The notes below the pieces were generated by a model that saw only the letters and a program-made list of their open reading frames with translations, had not been told where the DNA came from and did not search any database. Below, piece after piece: positions 1-6,201 of a DNA stretch of 10,309 nt. The number at the start of each line of letters is the position of its first letter. Position 1 is the stretch's first letter. The DNA is taken from assembly GCA_029287965.1 (NCBI GenBank), contig JARFQC010000041.1:1-10309 (forward strand), read 5' to 3'. Both the position numbers and the translations under genes were made by a program. Source of the stretch: Arenicellales bacterium. GTDB taxonomy: Bacteria > Pseudomonadota > Gammaproteobacteria > BMS3Bbin11.

Positions 1-13
1 CGCTGAGATGCAG

Positions 14-1264
14 TTATTTCCAGGGAAGTTGCAGCAACACAAATCCCACGCAAAGCAGGGCACCAATCAACGGAACGACCATCGGCACATTGATGCTGCT
101 TTTAACTGCAGTCTGCCCCCTGTTCTCGAGATACTTGATACGCAACAGCGACAGGTTGAGCAGGGTAAAGATCAACAACACGACCAAACTGGTCATGCTT
201 GCCAGAGTCACGATCGGCAGCCATAGTGCGAGGATCAGCACCACCAGAGTGACGACTGCCGTTGCCTGCAACGGTGTCCTCGTCCAGGGATGAATCAGGG
301 CAAACATGGCTGGCGCCCTGCCCTGTCTTGCCATGCCGTAGAGCACCCGCGCACCCATGATAATCTGGATAAGCGCGCCGTTGATGATGGCCACCAGGCT
401 GATAATCCCCATCAGTGACACTGGGATATCAGAATGGCGCTGGATAATCTCGGCAAACGGGGCATCCGACCCCGCCAGCACGTCCAGCGGCAAGGCATTG
501 ACGGCAGTGAAGGCTACTGCGAAATACAGAAACGTGGTCACCAGCAGGGCAATGATGATCGATGTGGGCATCACGCGCGATGGATCTCGCACCTCTTCGG
601 CCATGTTGACCATGTCTTCGAAGCCGATGAACGCATAGAACGCCAGGAAGGCCCCGGTCGTGATGCCCAGCCAGACAGGAGCGGACAGGTCTGGCAAGAA
701 TTCGTCCAGCTTAACTGCCTGGAAGTCTATTCCGTCTGCCGCCACGCTAATGACAAGTACGATGCCCGCAACTTCAATCAAGGTGATTATGCCGGCCAGT
801 ACAACTGATTCGGCCACGCCAACGGCGGCAATCGCGCCGAGAGACAGAACCAGCACGAGGATGATGAGCCATTCAGGTGCCTCGAGGAACAGTTCCATGT
901 AACCGACGAATCCGGTAGCAATGGTTGCTGAAGAGATGACGCCTGTCAGCACCACGGCAAGCCCGACCAGGGTGAAGAGCCAGTCCTTGCCGAATGCCTT
1001 CATGACGTATACCGCCTCACCTGCACTACGAGGATAGCGTGAAGACAATTCGGCGTAGGAAAAGGCGCTGAATGCAACGATCAGCGAAGCGATCAGGAAG
1101 GAAACGGGTGCGTAAATGCCGCTGGCGGCGACGACTTTTCCAATCAGTACATAGATGCCGGCACCCAGTATCGTGCCGATGCCATACAGCGTAATCAGGG
1201 GCAGACCGAGGACACGTCGCAGCGAGGGGGTATCCTGGTCGTTTGTACCCCGCTCTTCAATCAT
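14..1264 (-). CDS. APC-family amino-acid permease
   Basis: Inner-membrane transporter of the amino acid-polyamine-organocation (APC) superfamily, probably importing or exchanging an amino acid or amine; the substrate cannot be read from the sequence. The 416-residue product is mostly hydrophobic and fits about 12 membrane segments. The first carries the family's unwound-helix motif GIGTILGAGIY (residues 28-38), which in known members binds the substrate amino and carboxyl groups. The FIGFEDMVNMAEEVRDP stretch (212-228) is the conserved helix 6 region and following loop, and GMARQGRAP (310-318) is a typical cytoplasmic loop. Length is a little short of the 430-500 usual for the family, and the C-terminal tail is short, but both ends are intact. 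It follows the SIMPL gene on the same strand after 72 bp. No Shine-Dalgarno sequence is visible before the ATG; a small GC hairpin sits there instead. Family assignment is secure. Confidence 0.93.
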   Translation of the reverse strand: MIEERGTNDQDTPSLRRVLGLPLITLYGIGTILGAGIYVLIGKVVAASGIYAPVSFLIASLIVAFSAFSYAELSSRYPRSAGEAVYVMKAFGKDWLFTLVGLAVVLTGVISSATIATGFVGYMELFLEAPEWLIILVLVLSLGAIAAVGVAESVVLAGIITLIEVAGIVLVISVAADGIDFQAVKLDEFLPDLSAPVWLGITTGAFLAFYAFIGFEDMVNMAEEVRDPSRVMPTSIIIALLVTTFLYFAVAFTAVNALPLDVLAGSDAPFAEIIQRHSDIPVSLMGIISLVAIINGALIQIIMGARVLYGMARQGRAPAMFALIHPWTRTPLQATAVVTLVVLILALWLPIVTLASMTSLVVLLIFTLLNLSLLRIKYLENRGQTAVKSSINVPMVVPLIGALLCVGFVLLQLPWK

Positions 1265-1266
1265 AA

Positions 1267-1279
1267 CCGGCGCAGCCGG
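1267..1279 (-). promoter_or_regulatory. GC hairpin directly upstream of the permease start
   Basis: CCGGC-GCA-GCCGG forms a perfect 5-bp stem with a 3-nt loop, ending 2 nt before the permease ATG (1262-1264). It occupies the place where a ribosome binding site would be, and no purine-rich site is visible nearby. It may lower translation initiation, or the short stem may be chance in GC-rich sequence. Confidence 0.3.
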
Positions 1280-1291
1280 CCCCGGTAGTCA

Positions 1292-1320
1292 CCTGCACAC
1301 GCTATACGGGATGTTGCAGG
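1292..1320. repeat. 6-bp inverted repeat between the SIMPL and permease genes
   Basis: The arms CCTGCA (1292-1297) and TGCAGG (1315-1320) are perfect complements around a 17-nt spacer, in the 72-bp gap before the permease. It could be an operator for the permease. Two 6-bp arms at this spacing also occur by chance, and I see no promoter next to it to strengthen the case. Confidence 0.2.
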
Positions 1321-1336
1321 AGCCACCCGGCATAGC

Positions 1337-2047
1337 CTAGATTGCCACTTCCATTTCAATGGTTCCGGAGACGATCACCCTGAGCTCTGACCAGCCGCCT
1401 TCCAGCGCCGGTGGCGCTGCCCTGCTGGAGGCCTGTTCCATTGCCATGGCATAGACAGGCGCCGGGCCACCGCCGCCCTGCGTTCTTACGTTGACGTTAA
1501 CCAGGCGGTACTTCTGAAAACCCAGGCCATCAGAGACCAGCGCCGCGCGTTGATGAAAACGGGCCAGTGCGAGCATGATCATTTTTTCCTGTACTTCACT
1601 GCGCTGTTCCCGGGACACCGAGTAACGGGTCGATTTAACCTGCATGGTCTGCTGCAAGGTCTGCATCAGTCCGGCCATCGCCGCACTGTCGCGGCTGTTG
1701 AGAACGAGGGTCTGGGAACCGCTCCAGTGCTCGAGCCGTTTGTCACGCGTGTACACGGGCCGCACCGCGTAATTGCCGGTCTTGACGCGCACCGCGTCTA
1801 CTTTGCCCGCTTCCTCGATCGCGGCCGTCATGGCATTGTTAATCTCGGCGGCCAGTTCAGATGGCTTCTGCCCTTTTCTCTCGACCGCCATGGTCACCGT
1901 AATCTCGTCGTTGTCGACTTCCTCGTGCACCATGACTTCGAAATCGACCCGGTTATAGGTCAGCGGCTGTTCCGCATATACCGCCGGGCTGAACTGCAAT
2001 GAAAAACCGAATACCGCGACGAGCGGCAGAAATTTAGTGAAACGCAT
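1337..2047 (-). CDS. Secreted SIMPL-domain (DUF541) protein
   Basis: Predicted periplasmic protein of the SIMPL/DUF541 family; no enzymatic activity is established for these proteins. From the ATG at 2047 the product has 236 residues and begins with a clear signal peptide: MRFTK, a hydrophobic run, then cleavage after VYA (residue 25). The mature part shows the SIMPL layout: an N-terminal beta strand with E-rich sequence (36-55), the VKTGNYAVRPVYTRDKR segment (88-104), WSGSQTLVLNSRD (108-120), an amphipathic helix containing RAALVSDGLGF (167-177), and a final strand SGTIEMEVAI. I chose the 2047 start because it has a strong ribosome binding site (AGGGGGAAG) and gives a proper signal peptide. 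The frame is open upstream to 2110, but that extension has cysteines and no signal character. The gene lies between apaG and the permease on the same strand, with 176 bp upstream for its own promoter. Confidence 0.85.
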   Translation of the reverse strand: MRFTKFLPLVAVFGFSLQFSPAVYAEQPLTYNRVDFEVMVHEEVDNDEITVTMAVERKGQKPSELAAEINNAMTAAIEEAGKVDAVRVKTGNYAVRPVYTRDKRLEHWSGSQTLVLNSRDSAAMAGLMQTLQQTMQVKSTRYSVSREQRSEVQEKMIMLALARFHQRAALVSDGLGFQKYRLVNVNVRTQGGGGPAPVYAMAMEQASSRAAPPALEGGWSELRVIVSGTIEMEVAI

Positions 2048-2100
2048 CTTCTTCCCCCTGAGGCTACTGCAACATTTCAAGACTGTACTGACACAGCGAG

Positions 2101-2124
2101 GATAACCCATGATGTGAGGTTATC
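2101..2124. promoter_or_regulatory. Inverted repeat, possible operator upstream of the SIMPL gene
   Basis: GATAACC (2101-2107) and GGTTATC (2118-2124) are perfect 7-bp complementary arms around a 10-nt spacer. Arm centres are 17 bp apart, which suits a dimeric DNA-binding protein on one helix face. The repeat lies 54-77 bp upstream of the SIMPL ATG, in the longest non-coding gap of the window (2048-2223). I see no convincing -35/-10 pair here; TACAGT on the minus strand (2082-2087) is the best weak -10. The binding protein is unknown. Confidence 0.35.
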
Positions 2125-2223
2125 GCATGTCCGGAGGGGATAATGCGGGGTTGGGAGTCGGCACCCGTTTAGCTCACGGGCCAGGATTGCGGCAGTGGTC
2201 AGGCTCCAGGCTGCAGAAACCAG

Positions 2224-2604
2224 TCAGTGCAGGGTGCGTGGACTCGACAGCATGAACTCAGGAATCTGTGCATCGAAGCTGGAGCCGTCTTCCGATACCA
2301 TCTGGTAGGTGCCGCTCATGGTGCCGACCGGTGTCTTCAGCACGGTGCCGCTGGTGTACTGAAAACCTTCGCCGGGCTTTAGATTCGGCTGCTCACCCAC
2401 GACGCCGTCGCCACGCACTTCTTCCACCTGGCCGTTAGCATCGGTAATGACCCAGTGGCGCGTCAGCAACTGGGCAGCTGCCGAGCCCTCGTTCTTGATC
2501 GTGATGGTATAGGCGAAAACGTACTGATCGGCCTCAGGTGAGGATTCCGACTCAATATAAAGCGTGTCGACATCGACAACAATATTCTGGTTTTTGCTGT
2601 TCAT
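2224..2604 (-). CDS. apaG: ApaG protein
   Basis: ApaG is a small single-domain protein with an immunoglobulin-like beta sandwich. It was named for its place beside apaH (diadenosine tetraphosphatase) in enterobacteria and has been linked to Co2+/Mg2+ resistance; its biochemical role is not settled. Family signatures are plain: ESESSPEADQYVFAYTITIKNEG, RHWVITDANG, VRGDGVVGEQP, LKPGEGFQYTSG and GTMSGTYQM. From the ATG at 2604 the product is 126 residues, close to the usual 125, and MNSKNQNIVV aligns with the normal ApaG N-terminus. The same frame has an ATG at 2640 adding 12 residues. I prefer 2604 because an extended -10 element at 2650-2658 would start transcription only about 3 nt before 2640. 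Neither start has a good ribosome binding site. Unlike the enterobacterial arrangement, apaH and ksgA are not adjacent here. Confidence 0.93.
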   Translation of the reverse strand: MNSKNQNIVVDVDTLYIESESSPEADQYVFAYTITIKNEGSAAAQLLTRHWVITDANGQVEEVRGDGVVGEQPNLKPGEGFQYTSGTVLKTPVGTMSGTYQMVSEDGSSFDAQIPEFMLSSPRTLH

Positions 2605-2649
2605 GGCCTGTTTGATGCGGCTAACTGGTTCTTTTTCCATAGTGTAGTA

Positions 2650-2658
2650 ATGATAGCA
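2650..2658 (-). promoter_or_regulatory. Extended -10 promoter element for apaG
   Basis: On the minus strand this reads TGCTATCAT: a TGn extension followed by a hexamer matching TATAAT at 5 of 6 positions. No good -35 is present, which is usual for extended -10 promoters. Transcription would start near 2643, giving a leader of about 39 nt to the apaG ATG at 2604. This is a prediction from consensus only. Confidence 0.4.
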
Positions 2659-2693
2659 GTTTCGCTGAAATCAATACCCTTGAAACAGTATGA

Positions 2694-3353
2694 TCAAGGC
2701 AGAATATCCGAAAACCTGTCGATGCGCGGGTAATGCTCGTTGTCAACCTGCGGAGACCTTGAATCCGGCTTGAGTATCGCCCGCAAGTGCTCTATGCCGT
2801 AATTATCCGCTGCTTGCAGCACTTTCAGGCTGTCATCGATCAGCAGCGTGTTCTCGCGGTGAAATCCTATCCTGTCATGCAAACGGTGCCAGAATTCGGG
2901 TTGCTCCTTGGCCATGCCCACGTCATGGGCGCAGATCACGTCATCAAGATGCTCCCCGATCGGGGTTTTGCGCATTTTCAACGCCAGGCTCTTGCCATGC
3001 GCATTGGTCACCAGCACACGTCGCTTGGCCACCTTATTGAGGGCTTCGAGAAACGGAATCACATCCGGCCGAACATTGATCAGGTGATCGACCTCCTCCT
3101 TGAGCATGGGAATATCCAGCTCAAGCTGCTCTGTCCAGTAATCAACGCAGTACCAGTCCAGGGTGCCTTCAGCCTCACGGTAGCGTGCGAGCAGACGCAC
3201 GCGTGCCGCCTCCTGGCTGATACGGTGCTTCTCAGCGTAGCGCAGCGGAACATGCTGCAGCCAGAAAAAGGTATCGAAGTGCAAATCAAGCAGCGTGCCA
3301 TCCATATCCAGCAGGACGGTATCGATGCGCGCCCAGTCCGGGACGACGTTCAT
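2694..3353 (-). CDS. yrfG: HAD-superfamily GMP/IMP nucleotidase, YrfG type
   Basis: Cytoplasmic phosphatase of the haloacid dehalogenase superfamily. It resembles E. coli YrfG, which dephosphorylates purine 5'-monophosphates such as GMP and IMP. The 219-residue product has all four HAD motifs: DMDGT (16-20) with nucleophile D16 and acid/base D18, T116 in LVTNAH, K149, and DD (173-174) in LLIDDS. The N-terminal W-x-x-I-D-T-V-L-L-DMDGTLLDL-x-F-D segment and the DWYCVDYWTEQL cap-domain sequence closely match YrfG as I remember it, which separates it from generic HAD proteins. The start at 3353 overlaps the stop of the STAS-like gene as ATGA, so translation is probably coupled. The frame is open upstream to 3455, but that part overlaps the neighbour and lacks family sequence. 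In Pseudomonas and relatives yrfG lies beside nudE and cysQ, as here. Confidence 0.9.
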   Translation of the reverse strand: MNVVPDWARIDTVLLDMDGTLLDLHFDTFFWLQHVPLRYAEKHRISQEAARVRLLARYREAEGTLDWYCVDYWTEQLELDIPMLKEEVDHLINVRPDVIPFLEALNKVAKRRVLVTNAHGKSLALKMRKTPIGEHLDDVICAHDVGMAKEQPEFWHRLHDRIGFHRENTLLIDDSLKVLQAADNYGIEHLRAILKPDSRSPQVDNEHYPRIDRFSDILP

Positions 3354-3700
3354 TCCTGCATGGCCAACCAGTGCTCCGCGTCCTGCCGTTCGGGAAAAGA
3401 CTGCACCTGCGCCCCGCTGAAGGCGCCGTTCAACCACACCAGCCATGTCAGCCACTGATCGGAGGTGACCACCGCTATGCGCCGGAAATCGCGTTCGTGT
3501 TCACGGGTAAACTTGAGGTCTTCCCAGGCGGCGTCGATGGAAAAGCCGGTCATGTTGCTGAGATCGAGCAGTACATCAATGCGCTCGTGATCTTCGAGCT
3601 CGCCTACAACGACACTCTCGAATTCACGAAAATCATCCAGCATCAGCTCACCCATTACATTGACCGTGACCAGGTCATTCTGCTGTTCTACTGTGAGCAT
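3350..3700 (-). CDS. SpoIIAA/STAS-like domain protein
   Basis: Small cytoplasmic protein of 116 residues resembling the SpoIIAA-like (STAS-fold) family. Such domains act in other systems as anti-sigma antagonists or lipid/protein binding modules; no function can be assigned here. Visible features are an N-terminal strand pair (MLTVEQQNDLVTVNVMGEL), a DVLLDLSNMTGFSIDAAWEDLKF segment (42-64) where STAS proteins have strand-helix-strand, RRIAVVTSDQWLTWLVWL (73-90), and a terminal AEHWLAMQE helix (108-116). The ...W..WL...F...V..F....A..WL pattern is typical of this group. No partner kinase or sigma factor lies nearby. It has the best ribosome binding site in the window (AAAGGAG, 6 nt before ATG). 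It is first in a two-gene unit with yrfG, joined by an ATGA overlap, and its promoter region is shared with nudE. Confidence 0.8.
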   Translation of the reverse strand: MLTVEQQNDLVTVNVMGELMLDDFREFESVVVGELEDHERIDVLLDLSNMTGFSIDAAWEDLKFTREHERDFRRIAVVTSDQWLTWLVWLNGAFSGAQVQSFPERQDAEHWLAMQE

Positions 3701-3706
3701 GTCCGT

Positions 3707-3713
3707 CTCCTTT
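3707..3713 (-). promoter_or_regulatory. Strong ribosome binding site of the STAS-like gene
   Basis: The minus strand reads AAAGGAG here, 6 nt upstream of the ATG at 3700. It matches the anti-Shine-Dalgarno sequence and fixes the start of this gene. Most other genes in the window have weak or no such site, so this product may be made at a relatively high level. Confidence 0.7.
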
Positions 3714-3723
3714 CATAACGACT

Positions 3724-3752
3724 GTGTTAATTACATTCTACGGCACTATAAT
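3724..3752 (+). promoter_or_regulatory. Sigma70-type promoter for nudE
   Basis: A perfect -10 hexamer TATAAT (3747-3752) is preceded at 17 bp by GTGTTA (3724-3729), a weak -35 matching 3 of 6. Transcription would begin near 3759, giving a very short leader of about 8-9 nt before the nudE ATG at 3768. Either nudE is translated from a near-leaderless message or a second promoter lies further upstream. Confidence 0.45.
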
Positions 3753-3763
3753 CGCCGTGAGAA
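3735..3763 (-). promoter_or_regulatory. Sigma70-type promoter for the STAS-like gene and yrfG
   Basis: On the minus strand TTCTCA (3763-3758, 4 of 6 to TTGACA) and TAGAAT (3740-3735, 5 of 6 to TATAAT) are separated by exactly 17 bp. Transcription would start near 3728, leaving a leader of about 28 nt that contains the strong ribosome binding site. It physically overlaps the divergent promoter of nudE. Confidence 0.5.
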
Positions 3764-3767
3764 TCTC

Positions 3768-4313
3768 ATGCACAAAAAACCTGACATCACCGCAGTGACC
3801 ACACTTGCCCGCAGCCGGCTGTTCCATATCGAGCAGGTCGACCTGCGTTTCAGCAACGGTCGCGAAGTGCAGTTCGAGCGGCTGCAAAGCCATTCCAGCG
3901 AAGCCGTCGTCATCATCCCGATAGATGGCGACGACCTGATCCTGATCCGCGAATACGCTGCCGGCACAGAGCGCTATGAACTCGGCTTCCCGAAAGGCAG
4001 CATCGATGCTGGCGAGGACCCGTTGACGGCCTGCGATCGTGAACTGCGCGAAGAAACAGGTTTCGCGGCACGCGACATCAAGCCGTTACGGCGTATTGTC
4101 ATGTCACCGGCGTATTTCAACCATGCCAGCCATATCATCCTCGCCCGCGAACTGTATACAGCCCCCTTGCCCGGCGACGAACCGGAACCGCTTGAGCAGG
4201 TACGCTGGCCGTTGCGCAGGATGTGGGAACTGCCACAGCTGGAAGAATTCAGCGATGCCCGCAACCACCTCGCCCTGTACCTGCTGGGTGACGAAACCGG
4301 AGTACAGAAATAA
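3768..4313 (+). CDS. nudE: ADP compounds hydrolase NudE (Nudix)
   Basis: Nudix hydrolase that in E. coli cleaves ADP-containing dinucleotides and sugars (Ap3A, ADP-ribose, NADH) at the pyrophosphate bond, using Mg2+. The 181-residue product has a complete Nudix box at 77-99: G77-x5-E83-x7-REL-R-EE-T-G98-F99, with metal ligands in R91-E96. Upstream sequence LARSRLFHIEQVDLRFSNG and ILIREYAAGTERYELGFPKG, and downstream GDEPEPLEQVRWPL, match the NudE subfamily closely; this is more specific than a generic ADP-ribose pyrophosphatase. I start it at the ATG at 3768 (MHKKPDITAV). The frame stays open further upstream to 3660, but that part runs across the promoter region and the divergent gene. cysQ follows with a TAATG overlap, so the two are co-translated. 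Confidence 0.95.
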   Translation: MHKKPDITAVTTLARSRLFHIEQVDLRFSNGREVQFERLQSHSSEAVVIIPIDGDDLILIREYAAGTERYELGFPKGSIDAGEDPLTACDRELREETGFAARDIKPLRRIVMSPAYFNHASHIILARELYTAPLPGDEPEPLEQVRWPLRRMWELPQLEEFSDARNHLALYLLGDETGVQK

Positions 4314-5134
4314 TGACCCGCGTAGACGAATACTGCCGCTACCTGGACAGCGTATGCGCAACGGCCCGTGAGGCCGGTGCAGCCATCATGCACATCTACC
4401 AGCGCGACTTCGACATTCAGCACAAGGGCGATGGCTCGCCGTTGACCGAGGCCGACCTGGCGGCGCATACCCTGATATGCGACCAGCTTGCCACGTTGAC
4501 ACCAGGGCTACCGGTATTATCCGAGGAATCACGCGACATCCACTACCGGGAGCGCGCAGACTGGGAGCGTTACTGGCTGGTCGATCCGCTGGACGGCACC
4601 AAGGAATTCGTCAACCGAAACGGCGAATTCACGGTCAATATCGCCCTGATCGACAAGGGCATTCCACTACTCGGCGTTGTGTATGCGCCGGTCATGGATA
4701 TTCTCTACACGGGTTGCGCGGGTCGTGCGACACGACAGTCGGCTGACCAGAAACCGGATACCATACGTGTGCGGTCTTTTTCCGGCAGCCGACCCTGCCT
4801 GGTCGCCAGCCGTTCACATGCAGGTGAGGCGCTTACCGCCGCACTGGAGGGACTGCGGGAGCAATTTGGCGACATCGACACACTCAGCATGGGCAGTTCG
4901 TTCAAACTATGCCTCGTCGCCGAGGGTCGTGCCGACCTGTATCCGCGCCTGGGTCCGACGTCCGAATGGGATACGGCAGCCGCCCACGCCGTCGTGACTG
5001 CGGCAGGCGGTCGGGTCACAACCTTGCAGGGCGAAGATTTGTGCTATAACAAAGAAAATCTGCTCAATCCCTGGTTTATCGTTAGTGATGGAGACTACGA
5101 CTGGTTATCGCATTTTAATGCTGCGCAAGAATAG
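4313..5134 (+). CDS. cysQ: 3'(2'),5'-bisphosphate nucleotidase CysQ
   Basis: CysQ converts 3'-phosphoadenosine 5'-phosphate (PAP) to AMP, clearing the by-product of PAPS reduction in sulfate assimilation and of sulfotransfer reactions. It belongs to the inositol monophosphatase superfamily and works at the cytoplasmic membrane face with Mg2+. The 273-residue product carries the family residues: KGDGSPLTEADLAAH (38-52) with D47, LSEES (69-73) with E71-E72, the metal-binding signature DPLDGTKEF (91-99), and SEWDTAAAHAVV (217-228) with D220. Its length equals that usual for CysQ plus about 25 residues, mostly in the middle and C-terminus. The start ATG shares its A with the nudE stop TAA. A GGAG lies 10 nt upstream, slightly far for a standard ribosome site. 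The downstream thioredoxin-fold gene begins inside its 3' end. Confidence 0.96.
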   Translation: MTRVDEYCRYLDSVCATAREAGAAIMHIYQRDFDIQHKGDGSPLTEADLAAHTLICDQLATLTPGLPVLSEESRDIHYRERADWERYWLVDPLDGTKEFVNRNGEFTVNIALIDKGIPLLGVVYAPVMDILYTGCAGRATRQSADQKPDTIRVRSFSGSRPCLVASRSHAGEALTAALEGLREQFGDIDTLSMGSSFKLCLVAEGRADLYPRLGPTSEWDTAAAHAVVTAAGGRVTTLQGEDLCYNKENLLNPWFIVSDGDYDWLSHFNAAQE

Positions 5135-6185
5135 CTCCCAAGCTGTTCTGTCATTACTGCTCGGCGGCCTGCTAGCCGCCGCGGCCTCGCTTGCGCAGGC
5201 AGACGAATTCGAACAATTCGACAAACTCGACGAGCAGGCACAAATGGGCGCCGACGACAGCCCGGTCGAGGAAGACATTGTTCACCCCTCGTGGTTCAAG
5301 TTCAGTTTCCTGGACCTGCGCGATGACCTGCAGGAAGCTAAAGAGGCGGGCAAGAAAGGCATCGCCCTGTATTTCGGCCAGAAGAACTGCGCCTACTGCA
5401 AGGCGCTGATGGAAATAAACTTCAAGACGCCGGACATCGTCCGCTTCACACGCAAGAATTTCGACATCATTCCCATCGACATCTGGGGCGGCAAGCTGGT
5501 CACCGACCTGAACGGGGTCACCCTATCCGAGCGCAAGCTGGCCGTCCGTGAGAACATGAACTTCACGCCATCCTTCCTGGTTTTCGACGCCGACGGCAAT
5601 GAAGTACTGCGCCTGCGAGGCTATTACCCTCCCTATACCTTCCGCGCAGCACTCAGATACGTCGCCGAAGGCAGTTACAAGGAGGAAAGCCTGCGAGCCT
5701 ACATGGATCGCGCGGACCCGCCGGGCAAGTTCGACCTGGAAGACATGAACGAGCAGACGTTTTTCCTGCCTCCACCCTATGCACTGGGGCGCAGCAAGAT
5801 ACCTGCCGAACGCCCGCTAATCGTGTTTTTTGAACAGAAGGCCTGTCATGCCTGCGACATACTCCATACCGGCCCCATAGGCGACAAGGACACAGTGGCG
5901 TTACTCAAGCAGTTTGATACGGTACAGCTGGATGCACGTTCCGACGCACCTGTTGTCACGCCGACAGGTGAGCGCACCACGGCCAACGAATGGGCCCGGC
6001 AGCTGAATATTTTCTATACACCGGCGCTGATCTTTTTTGACGAACGAGGCAGGGAAATTCTGCGCCTCGATTCGGTGACCCGCCTGTACCGATTGAAAGG
6101 CGTGATGAAGTATGTGCTCACTAAGGCTTACGAGAAATATCCGACCTACCTGGAATACCGTTACGACAGATCAGATGCGTTCTAG
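5118..6185 (+). CDS. Secreted protein with two thioredoxin-like domains
   Basis: Predicted periplasmic protein with two tandem thioredoxin folds; I do not recognise a named homologue and its substrate is unknown. From the ATG at 5118 it has 355 residues: a signal peptide (MLRKN, hydrophobic run, cleavage after AQA near residue 28), a first domain with active-site motif CAYC (91-94) and cis-proline pair TP (150-151), a linker, and a second domain with CHAC (243-246) and TP (301-302). Both halves share the pattern TP-x-hydrophobic-F-D-x-x-G-x-E-hydrophobic-LRL, so they probably arose by internal duplication. The CxxCK plus FxxP-like strand layout resembles the SoxW/DsbC-like thioredoxin_2 group. 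Starts at 5085 (GTG) and 5088 (ATG) are in frame; none of the three has a ribosome site, and 5118 gives the most normal signal peptide. The start overlaps the end of cysQ by 17 bp, indicating coupling. Confidence 0.85.
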   Translation: MLRKNSSQAVLSLLLGGLLAAAASLAQADEFEQFDKLDEQAQMGADDSPVEEDIVHPSWFKFSFLDLRDDLQEAKEAGKKGIALYFGQKNCAYCKALMEINFKTPDIVRFTRKNFDIIPIDIWGGKLVTDLNGVTLSERKLAVRENMNFTPSFLVFDADGNEVLRLRGYYPPYTFRAALRYVAEGSYKEESLRAYMDRADPPGKFDLEDMNEQTFFLPPPYALGRSKIPAERPLIVFFEQKACHACDILHTGPIGDKDTVALLKQFDTVQLDARSDAPVVTPTGERTTANEWARQLNIFYTPALIFFDERGREILRLDSVTRLYRLKGVMKYVLTKAYEKYPTYLEYRYDRSDAF

Positions 6186-6201
6186 CCCGGTATCCGGCTA
6201 G
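6182..6201. terminator. Hairpin containing both stop codons of convergent genes
   Basis: CTAGCC-C-GG and CCGGCTAG pair in 8 bp with one bulged C and a TAT loop. The plus-strand TAG of the thioredoxin-fold gene (6183-6185) and the minus-strand TAG of the DUF6763-like gene (6198-6200) lie in opposite arms. No T-tract follows on either side, so classical intrinsic termination is doubtful. It more likely stabilises 3' ends or blocks read-through in both directions. Confidence 0.5.

Noticed and set aside
434..808. A plus-strand open frame inside the permease
   Set aside because: It lies opposite transmembrane coding sequence; the polar Asp/His/Arg-rich translation is the usual antisense image of a membrane protein.
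2164..2180. CCCGT-TTAGCTC-ACGGG hairpin as the apaG terminator
   Set aside because: Only 5 bp with a 7-nt loop and no T-tract on the minus strand, and 44 nt beyond the stop; too weak to call.
2787..3458. A 223-codon plus-strand open frame opposite yrfG and the STAS-like gene
   Set aside because: It is antisense to two well-supported genes, its translation has no recognisable domain or sensible hydrophobic pattern, and it arises from the GC-rich codon pattern of the real genes.
3660..3767. Upstream extension of nudE to the ATG at 3660
   Set aside because: It would run through both divergent promoters and the start of the STAS-like gene, and the extra residues do not resemble NudE.
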